A stretch of 55,585 bases of DNA from Chthonomonadaceae bacterium. GTDB lineage: Bacteria > Armatimonadota > Chthonomonadetes > Chthonomonadales > Chthonomonadaceae. The position numbers and the translations under genes were made by a program. Positions 48,845 through 55,585 of the stretch are shown here, piece after piece. Under the pieces are notes generated by a model. The model saw only the letters and a list, made by a program, of their open reading frames with translations. It was not told the DNA's origin and did not search any database. Numbering within the stretch: the first letter of the stretch is position 1; each line of letters begins with the position of its first letter. The stretch lies in NCBI GenBank assembly GCA_027459665.1, contig DAIDHN010000026.1:1-55585 (forward strand), given 5' to 3'.

Positions 48845-51718
48845 CTACACCTCCATCGCGCCTTGTGGATTTGCCGAGGGCTCTTCCTTCGCAAGCCTGG
48901 CGATCTCCTGCCAGCTCTGAATGAGTTCGTTGTACCATTGCCCCTCTTTTGATTGGCCCCCGCGTTCGCAGAGAAGATATAAACGGTAGGGCAGCTCCTT
49001 TGCGAGCACGCAGGCAGGGCCAAGCGCCTTCATGACCTCGGCGGCGGCGGTCTCACCGCGTTCGAGAGCGTGCACAAGCTGGTGCAATGCTTCCCAAACT
49101 GTTACCGCACCGTGATTGCCGATATCATCAAGTGGGCGGAGTTCGTTGGGCTGCAGCAGGCGTACTTTGCCGTGTACGGCCTCCGCGATGCCGGCGTTGA
49201 CCATGACCTCCACGCTGACGTTTTTCGCCTTGGAGAGCGTCTCCGCTTCGCCGTACAGCCCGGCATCGAAACCGTGCTGCCTAAACCAGTTGAGCGCCCA
49301 AATGGTGCCGGGGTCGAAATCCGACTCCTGCTCGCCCAGCACCTCATCCAGTTCGCGGTTGATGACCCGCAGCACATCCCCCACGGTGAGAGGGGATCCA
49401 TTGGTATCAATCACCTGACGGTAACGGCTGTAAACCGCCATGCCTGGGCCAATCGCTGCCTGCTGCATGTCTACCGGCGCGATACCGCCCTGCTGCAGGT
49501 CGCGGATGGCGCTGCACATCTCCCGCTTCAGCGCCAGCTGAAACTCACGCCGCGTGGCTATAGGCAGGTCCGCTGCACGGCGGTGACAGACCAGCACAAT
49601 GCTGGAGGCAAGAGCATTAGTTCCCATGCCGATCATTCGATTGGACATTTCTGTACGCATGGGCCATGTGCCTGTAATGCCAAGCCCCGCACTGATCACC
49701 GCATCCAGAAAGGTCTCCCAGCCCGTGCTGCCCGTGGCGCCGTCACCGTCCGTTTTGCTCTGCTTGAACGCGTAATAGATAGTTATGGGGAATGCCGGGT
49801 GCGCCTGGATGGCGAGGTTGGCCATGGCATCCCTCATGCCCGCCAGAAAAAACTGTTCTGCACCCTTTTTACCGCCATGCCGGAACGGCGTCGCCACCAG
49901 CTCTTCATCCTTCGGCACGGCGACTGTGGCAAGCAGGCTGGGGAATATATCACGAAGGGACCGACGCAACCAGACGTAGAGAAAATCAGAAAGATCTGCG
50001 TAGCCGATGTTATCGTAATAAGGCGGATCCGTAGAAACGACCTTGTTTATACTTACGTGCTGAGATTGTGCTGCCGCCTGATTTGCAGTGCCCATTTCGG
50101 TAAACTTATGGCCACCGATGAACTTCGGCACCCAGCCCAGCATTCCGGCCCAACCGCCTGAAGAGTCACTGCAAGGGTTTGCCTCAGCAAAATCCCATGT
50201 CATTGGGATCGCCTGTCTACCGAACGTGTTCCTTATTAACTCTCTCGAGCCATGCCACGTGCAAATCGATGACCAATAGTCCGCGCACTTGTCAACGGCG
50301 AAGGCGAGGTAGGTTGCAACGGCATCCCCGTACGCCGCTGCCCCGCTGCCGCCATCCTCGAGCCGCACGCCGTCGTCAGCAAGGCCGGCAGCAACGGCAT
50401 CGCGCACGGCACGGTCCCGCGCCTCACTCACGAGCATACTGAACGTGTTAAGCGCGGTAAGCTGCCTCGGCGTGAAGAGATCATCCCAGTAAAGCATGCC
50501 GTATTCCTGTACTCGAAATCCTAGCGCCCTCGCCGGTAAAGCTGAGGAATGTTCTTTCTCTTCTAGCGGTATATTGATTGCGTTTGCCAGATCACTGTCT
50601 GAACCAAGGTAAATCCGTCCGCCATCACCATCCAAAACCATTGCAAGCATGCACGAACCCAGCCTCTTCGCCTTTCCCTCCTCTCGTACATAGTCGAAAG
50701 ATATGGGTGTACCTGAAAGGAGGCAGCTGAAACCACCATTTTTACCAGATGTTTTTGTACCCGAATTTGCGTTCAGGCTAGCGGGTGGTTTGCCCACTTT
50801 TACCTCGAAGCGGTATCCATCGTTCTCTTTCACCGGCTCGACGTACGCCTCTTTACCCGGTTTGGTAGAGAGCATAAAAGTAGCAGCGAGAGGTACATCG
50901 ACATGCCGAAAAGCCGGGTTTGGGCTTTTTACGGTGCGCGCCCAGAGCCAGGCAATCACGGTGAGGCTCCGCCCCACATACCTCTTTAGGTCGGGGCGGG
51001 TTTTCGCCATCTCCTCGGTAATCGTCACCGTGGGGTAGAGGTGACCAATGCGCCGCTGCGCCTCCTCACGCATCCAGCTGCCATAGTAGCGAACATCGTC
51101 GGCCAGCCCCTGCGCGCCGTTCCAGGTGATCATACCGCACTTTCCCTCGGCGGCAGGGTTCACAGCCGCTCTGTTGGCAAATCGCGGTGGAATCTCGATC
51201 ATCGCCTTATTAATGAGAACTGCCACAGGGTTAAGGTCGCTGGCATAGGCCTGCAGCCCAAGCCGCTGCGCCTCCAGCGGAATGCTGCCGCCGCCGGCAA
51301 ACGGGTCGTGCAAGGCTGGGACGTTTGAAGGATTGAAGAGCGTAGCCGCATCCGGATGGTTTGCGTTATCGCGGCAAGCCCGCTGCCAGCTCCGCACGAT
51401 CTCGGCATGCGCTCGTGCCAGCAGCTTTTCATTGTTGCTGTTCTCCCACACCACCAGCTCCTCCAGCAACCGAAAAAGCCTCTCCCGTTCCACCTCCTGC
51501 TCCCTCGCCGTGGGAAACTCGTCCGGGCAGGCACTGGGGTCATCCACCATCTGCGCAAAGATGACCGCGCGGGCAGTAGCGAGCGGCCGCCGCGCCCACC
51601 AGAGATGGAGGGTACTGGGATGGCCGTGCCGAATCGATTTCTCGCGAACCGAAGCTTCGTTGATCGCCTTGAGCGGCAGCGATACCTCAATCAGCTTCTT
51701 ACGGGCTATAGTGGTCAT
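48845..51718 (-). CDS. DUF1156 adenine-specific DNA methylase (Hma-type methylase)
   Basis: A 957-aa predicted N6-adenine DNA methyltransferase. The N-terminal DUF1156 region has VREKSIRHGHPSTLHLWWARRPLA. SAM-binding motif I is DPFAGGGS (residues 138-145) and the catalytic motif is D564-P-P-Y in STDPPYYDNIGY. So the order is I before IV, as in amino-methyltransferases of the gamma/beta type, with a large insert between. No restriction nuclease domain is fused. The ATG at 51718 has GGGAG 5-6 nt upstream. It lies 74 nt downstream of the ATPase gene in the same direction, so the two form one operon. With the helicase it makes the Hma set. A role in marking self DNA is inferred. Confidence 0.92.
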   Translation of the reverse strand: MTTIARKKLIEVSLPLKAINEASVREKSIRHGHPSTLHLWWARRPLATARAVIFAQMVDDPSACPDEFPTAREQEVERERLFRLLEELVVWENSNNEKLLARAHAEIVRSWQRACRDNANHPDAATLFNPSNVPALHDPFAGGGSIPLEAQRLGLQAYASDLNPVAVLINKAMIEIPPRFANRAAVNPAAEGKCGMITWNGAQGLADDVRYYGSWMREEAQRRIGHLYPTVTITEEMAKTRPDLKRYVGRSLTVIAWLWARTVKSPNPAFRHVDVPLAATFMLSTKPGKEAYVEPVKENDGYRFEVKVGKPPASLNANSGTKTSGKNGGFSCLLSGTPISFDYVREEGKAKRLGSCMLAMVLDGDGGRIYLGSDSDLANAINIPLEEKEHSSALPARALGFRVQEYGMLYWDDLFTPRQLTALNTFSMLVSEARDRAVRDAVAAGLADDGVRLEDGGSGAAAYGDAVATYLAFAVDKCADYWSSICTWHGSRELIRNTFGRQAIPMTWDFAEANPCSDSSGGWAGMLGWVPKFIGGHKFTEMGTANQAAAQSQHVSINKVVSTDPPYYDNIGYADLSDFLYVWLRRSLRDIFPSLLATVAVPKDEELVATPFRHGGKKGAEQFFLAGMRDAMANLAIQAHPAFPITIYYAFKQSKTDGDGATGSTGWETFLDAVISAGLGITGTWPMRTEMSNRMIGMGTNALASSIVLVCHRRAADLPIATRREFQLALKREMCSAIRDLQQGGIAPVDMQQAAIGPGMAVYSRYRQVIDTNGSPLTVGDVLRVINRELDEVLGEQESDFDPGTIWALNWFRQHGFDAGLYGEAETLSKAKNVSVEVMVNAGIAEAVHGKVRLLQPNELRPLDDIGNHGAVTVWEALHQLVHALERGETAAAEVMKALGPACVLAKELPYRLYLLCERGGQSKEGQWYNELIQSWQEIARLAKEEPSANPQGAMEV

Positions 51719-51792
51719 GAGGACTCCCAAATGAGGATTGACCGACCTGCAGCTTGGTCGGAAATAACAACAAACTGGCGCACCAGTGCTGC

Positions 51793-54700
51793 CTATTCGA
51801 AGCCTTGCGTTTTAAACTTAAGGTCGCGGCTGTTCTGGGTGACGATGCGCACAAGTTTGTCGGGTACGCCCGCCGGCGCTTCCACATCAATCTCGAGGGT
51901 CACCGTTACTTTCGCGCCTAACAGGCCAGATAGGTGCGCGATAATCTCGTCGGCTATGCGCGATGCGTCGCGCCCGGCCCGTTCCGCGTCCAGCTGCACG
52001 GTGCCATGGAACCGTGTTGGGGTACGCGGCGCAGCAGGGGCTGGCGCCGCATAGGGCGCTCCCGGCAGACGCATCGGCGGCAGTTGACCAACATTAGAAG
52101 GGGCCATAGCTTCGATTGATGCAAACCCGGGTGACTCCGTACCCTCGGTGGCAATGAAATCAGGCTGCATGGCTCGGGCTGCCGCCTCGGTGAGCAATTG
52201 CTCTCTGGCTGCCTCGGCCTTCACAACCAGTCCACCGGAGTCGGCCGTAATCACGTGATGTTCGCCCGCACGCAGCCCCAGATACCTTCGCGTGACCTCT
52301 TCGAACCCCTCGGCGAATGCAAAGGTGTCGGCTTCCCACGTGAGCAGCGCCACGCCATCGGTTACTGCCTTTGCCACGGCTTGCGGTCCTATTAGTCGGG
52401 GCAAGTAGAGATAGCGCGCAAAATCGTCGATCAGCTGCGAAAGCGCAACGTGTCGCCCGTCATTGTCGCGCCACAGCGGGATCTCGTCAAGACTGCGCCG
52501 CAGGACAATGGCGCCTAGCTCGGCTGCTAGCAGGTCTTCGCTTTTTAATTTTCGGTAGACGCGTTCCGCCAGTGTGTCACCGCCGCTCACTTTCATCGCC
52601 TGCCACTCCACTTTAGCGCGCGGATTATCCTGGCCAGGTACCAATAGCCATTGGTAAACCTCTGGCAGCATCGCATCAACCCGTGAATTGGCCTCGCCGC
52701 ACTGCTTTGTGGCCTGTTTACTCTGTTGCGCGGTGAGATTAAACCGTTCGGGATCGTCAGCAATCGTCTTCCACGCCAGGTAATCACACACATGCGCGAA
52801 AATACCTTCCAGTTTTGCTCTATCCGCAGCCAGAAATACGAGCGTGTTTTGGTAAAGGCGCGCACCGGTGCCGCGGGTCTCTAATAGTCCCTTTGCAGTC
52901 TCCATCGCACTGCTTTCGGTATCCTTGGCGTACTCCGCGTCTGGCGGCAGCACCACTAACCGGACCTCGCGCTCGTCCGCCACGTCGCCGCTCGACTTTG
53001 GCGCGCAATGGACGGCGGCGAACTGTCCACGCTGTTTCGCCGCTGTGCGCAACCGTGCCTCCAGGTCTTCATAGACGGCAGGCTGGTTGCGCCTAATCTG
53101 AGCGGCCAATTCTTCGGCCGTCCGCCTGATAGAGGGGCTGGTATCAAACCAGTAGCGATTGTTATCGCTATAGAGGTGAGTAGCCTTGCCCGTAATTCGG
53201 CGCAACGCATCACCAAAGGTCGCAGGTGGCTCGCCAGGCATAACTGTTCCAAGTTTAATCTGCACATCGGCCAGGCCCTTGTTTGCCGCACCGGTAGTGG
53301 GCGCAGAGCCTAGAAACACCGTTCGAGCGGCACGCCGACATGCCTCCAGCTTGCCCAGACTGGAGACTTCGCTATCGATGGTCGCCGGCAGCGAGTCGCG
53401 GCCGTCCACCTCCTTTGCAATCACCGCATGCCACTCATCGGGCAGATACCGGCAGAGCTCAAACTGAACCTGCTTCTCGCTCACCGGAATTGTGCAAGGC
53501 ATGATAAGTGGATTGTGATCGCCAGAGACCCACAACTCATGAATAACAGATGCCATGAGCCGCAACACGCCTCGGGTGCGCTGAAATCGGGGAAGCGCGG
53601 ACCAGTCCCCGTAGAGTCGTTCAAACACCTCTGGGTGAATGGGATAGGCCGCAATAATTCGCTTCTCGTAATCTGTGGTTTGGCACTCCGGCGGAAACTC
53701 ACCGCGATTGCTCGTGTAGAGTTCATAGAATGCCCGTGCAACGACATCACGCAGTTTGAAATTCTCGGCTTCAACAATGGGATCAAACAGGCGCCGTCTT
53801 ACAATCTCAAACCCCTCTTCCGCGGTGGCGGGCCGCCACGACGAGTCCAGGCGCCCCACCACATTTCGCAGCCGATCTAACGCTGCCCTGCCGCGCTGAC
53901 CACCAACCTCGATGTCAGCGGTCTCAACGTGAGACATTAGCCCCGTATCGCTCGCCGGAAGGCTCACCAACAGCACGCAATTACTCGTAAGCTTTACAGC
54001 CTCGGTAAGCGCCTGCGCGAAGGTGAATTGGGTTTCGAACGTGCCGCCAGGCAGACCGGGTTCATCATGAAGTTGACGGGCGTAAGCCACCCATTCGTCA
54101 ATCAGAATCACCGCAGGGCCGTACGTGTTCAGTAGGACCCTCAGGTTGTCACCCGGGTTCGTAGCATTCTCATCGTCTTTTTCAATGACAGCATAGGCCT
54201 CAGCGCCGCCTAGCTGCCAGGCAAGCTCACCCCAAAGCGTTCGCACCTTGATACCGCCGGGCTTGGCATCCGGGTTGCCGGGTGAAATCTTGTTCCCTAC
54301 CAGCACCACACGCTTTGCCCGGGGAAGTTCATCCACACAGGCGTCGCGTAGGATCTCATCTAAACCTGCAAGCTGCGAAGGTGACCCACCATGCGCCGCA
54401 TGGAACACCGCGAGCATTGAGTGGGTTTTGCCCCCACCAAAATTGGTCTGCAGCTGCACCACCGGGTCGCCGCCGGATTGGCCGGCCAGTCGCCGCACGG
54501 TAGAGACCAACAACCGCTTAAGGCTGTCGGTAAGGTAGGTCCGTCTGAAAAACTCCGCTGGCTCGCGGTATTCGGGCGTACCCTCGCCCAGGTAGACCTG
54601 CCAGAGGTCCGCGGCAAATTCCGCCTGCTGAAACATGCCGTCCATCACATCCTGGTGTGGTGTAATGACATCCCGCCATGCCGGCAGTTTCTTCGCCAGC

Positions 54701-55179
54701 GCGCTCTCCACAGCCGCCGACTGTTTGCGCATTTCGCTTCGCGTCTCTTCCTCATAGCGCTGGCGCAGCAGTTCCTTCTTCATCTTTGCTACTTCCGCGG
54801 CCTCGGGGGCAGAAACAGCGTTGAGCAGCCTTTCGACAGAGTCGAGGGCGCGGTAGGCATCATCTTTCGTGAACTGTTTCTGGTGCGCCCAGTCGTTTCG
54901 AGTAGTGCGGAGTTCCGAGACAATGCTTCGTTCACCGTGGCCCAGCGTCTGATTGAACACGGAATTCCACTGATCCCATAGGAGCCGGAGGAGCGCTTGC
55001 GCATCCAGATGCGGCTTATCATCCGGTCCCCAGTCAACATCACGTGCCCACTGCTCGGTGCACGAAGTAATCCAGTAATTACCATACTTTGCCGATAGCT
55101 CCCGCTCGACGAACGGCAAAAGCCCATTCCGCAGAAGTTCCAGCGCTTTGCCTACGCGTTCAACATTCGATTGTGCCAT
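51793..55179 (-). CDS. DUF499 AAA+ ATPase with N-terminal HEPN domain (Hma-type ATPase)
   Basis: A 1128-aa P-loop protein. Residues about 1-120 match the Swt1-type HEPN domain, with the RNase-like motif R94-NDWA-H99 (Rx4H). The DUF499 ATPase core has Walker A FGGGKTH (K251) and Walker B VILIDEW (D361-E362). The C-terminal 150 residues are beta-rich and end in a DUF499-typical segment, after a Pro/Ala-rich linker near residues 1050-1075. The ATG at 55179 has a weak upstream AGGA; no better start is seen. The upstream region is AT-rich and has TTGACA on minus at 55267-55262, but no well-spaced -10 box. First gene of the ATPase-methylase operon. It may sense invading DNA and use the HEPN part as an RNase; this is inference. 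Confidence 0.9.
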   Translation of the reverse strand: MAQSNVERVGKALELLRNGLLPFVERELSAKYGNYWITSCTEQWARDVDWGPDDKPHLDAQALLRLLWDQWNSVFNQTLGHGERSIVSELRTTRNDWAHQKQFTKDDAYRALDSVERLLNAVSAPEAAEVAKMKKELLRQRYEEETRSEMRKQSAAVESALAKKLPAWRDVITPHQDVMDGMFQQAEFAADLWQVYLGEGTPEYREPAEFFRRTYLTDSLKRLLVSTVRRLAGQSGGDPVVQLQTNFGGGKTHSMLAVFHAAHGGSPSQLAGLDEILRDACVDELPRAKRVVLVGNKISPGNPDAKPGGIKVRTLWGELAWQLGGAEAYAVIEKDDENATNPGDNLRVLLNTYGPAVILIDEWVAYARQLHDEPGLPGGTFETQFTFAQALTEAVKLTSNCVLLVSLPASDTGLMSHVETADIEVGGQRGRAALDRLRNVVGRLDSSWRPATAEEGFEIVRRRLFDPIVEAENFKLRDVVARAFYELYTSNRGEFPPECQTTDYEKRIIAAYPIHPEVFERLYGDWSALPRFQRTRGVLRLMASVIHELWVSGDHNPLIMPCTIPVSEKQVQFELCRYLPDEWHAVIAKEVDGRDSLPATIDSEVSSLGKLEACRRAARTVFLGSAPTTGAANKGLADVQIKLGTVMPGEPPATFGDALRRITGKATHLYSDNNRYWFDTSPSIRRTAEELAAQIRRNQPAVYEDLEARLRTAAKQRGQFAAVHCAPKSSGDVADEREVRLVVLPPDAEYAKDTESSAMETAKGLLETRGTGARLYQNTLVFLAADRAKLEGIFAHVCDYLAWKTIADDPERFNLTAQQSKQATKQCGEANSRVDAMLPEVYQWLLVPGQDNPRAKVEWQAMKVSGGDTLAERVYRKLKSEDLLAAELGAIVLRRSLDEIPLWRDNDGRHVALSQLIDDFARYLYLPRLIGPQAVAKAVTDGVALLTWEADTFAFAEGFEEVTRRYLGLRAGEHHVITADSGGLVVKAEAAREQLLTEAAARAMQPDFIATEGTESPGFASIEAMAPSNVGQLPPMRLPGAPYAAPAPAAPRTPTRFHGTVQLDAERAGRDASRIADEIIAHLSGLLGAKVTVTLEIDVEAPAGVPDKLVRIVTQNSRDLKFKTQGFE

Positions 55180-55336
55180 TGTAGAGAAACTGTCCTGTTT
55201 ACGGAACTGTTTTTTTGATATTATTACTCTAGCACATTGTGTACAGTATAAATAACACATCTGTCAAAAAAACCAATTTGTAACGTATGTGGCCGCAGGG
55301 CCTTTTTCTCCGGTATGACGTCTCTGGTTAGCAGTT

Positions 55337-55480
55337 CACCTCACCCCCTCGACCTGCTGTTGCACGGGGTTGAAACCCCGTGCTGATACGCCAAGCCCTC
55401 TGCGAGGGCTGCAGAGATGTGCTGCCAGCCTGCACCAGCCTTCTGGCCCCTCTTTCAGCGCCGTAAGGTCGGGGTGAGGT
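55337..55480. mobile_element. MITE-like element, right copy
   Basis: It starts with the same CACCTCACCCC (55337-55347) and ends with GGGGTGAGGT (55471-55480). Compared with the left copy it lacks about 30 bp near the right end. 55335-55468 matches 41941-42074 at 131 of 134 positions, in the same orientation. Confidence 0.7.
55362..55409 (+). repeat. REP element copy 8 (forward)
   Basis: Hairpin 55362-55383 with the ACGGGGTTGAAACCCCGT core and hairpin GCCCTC-TGC-GAGGGC (55395-55409). It is the REP core of the right MITE-like copy. No reverse partner is seen before the window ends. Confidence 0.88.
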
Positions 55481-55551
55481 TGTCTTGCAGGATTCATGCC
55501 GCCGGCTAGCGAATGTGCAGGTGTATACCCGTTTGGGGGAGGAGAACGCGC

Positions 55552-55585
55552 ATGACCGCCTGGCCGACTGGTACCATTACCCTGC
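55552..55585 (+). CDS. possible start of a gene cut by the window edge
   Basis: ATG at 55552 follows a strong GGGGGAGGAG (55535-55544) by 7 nt and opens MTAWPTGTITL before the window ends. An alternative frame is open from 55467 to the end and encodes protein-like residues (NAHDRLADWYHYP), in which the same purines would be codons. Only eleven codons can be seen, so no product can be named. Confidence 0.35.
   Translation, partial: MTAWPTGTITL

Noticed and set aside
43630-55179. DISARM or BREX system
   Set aside because: No DUF1998 (drmB), PLD (drmC), PglZ, BrxC or Lon-like gene is present; DUF1156 plus DUF499 plus SNF2 fits the Hma set better.

Overview
The window looks like a chromosomal segment of a diderm bacterium with mid-50s % GC by eye. 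A complete type II secretion locus, including a secretin, implies an outer membrane. A yacL-ispDF pair, a futalosine-type UbiX/UbiA pair, an arsenosugar cluster and several secreted glycan hydrolases would fit Armatimonadota or a neighbouring group. That placement is inference; no rRNA or marker gene here fixes it.

Layout. 1-344: leader-distal end of a CRISPR array, without cas genes in view. 472-5508: two secreted carbohydrate-active proteins (GxGYxYP family; GH31 with a PA14 insert), convergent with a large secreted BNR/sortilin-like beta-propeller protein (5557-8631). 8843-13090: divergent arsenosugar-type cluster (FAD disulfide oxidoreductase, ArsS, AhpD-like protein on minus; two glycosyltransferases on plus). 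13072-17004: tightly coupled minus-strand operon serC / E2-like acyltransferase / cytochrome P450 / GNAT-like protein. 17234-20170: GH5, an NAD(P)-binding protein and a GH99-like (WbsX) protein. 20369-22466: Nudix-UbiX-UbiA operon coupled by TGATG overlaps. 22519-35751: an eleven-gene type II secretion operon on the minus strand (E-F-G-H-I-J-K-[PilM-PilN fusion]-PilO-PilP/C-D). 36025-38429: a 13-codon leader coupled to a VWA membrane protein. 38386-41685: polysaccharide deacetylase, IspDF and YacL on minus.

41943-55480 is the most unusual part. Two copies of a MITE-like element (134 bp shared, 3 mismatches) lie 13.4 kb apart. Between them are an FRG-domain protein, a 1189-aa SNF2 helicase with a DUF3883-like end, a DUF1156 adenine methylase and a HEPN-DUF499 ATPase. 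The last three match the helicase-methylase-ATPase set known as Hma. Helicase and methylase/ATPase are convergent. The gap between them holds a Y1 (IS200/RAYT-like) transposase and a family of two-hairpin REP elements, most in inverted pairs (REPINs), some continued by 14- or 16-bp tandem arrays. This looks like a mobile defence island colonised, or shaped, by a REP/RAYT system.

How the parts may work together: the type II system probably exports the secreted hydrolases nearby. CRISPR array, Hma-like genes and FRG protein suggest strong phage or plasmid pressure. The serC-acyltransferase-P450-GNAT operon looks like an uncharacterised small-molecule pathway.
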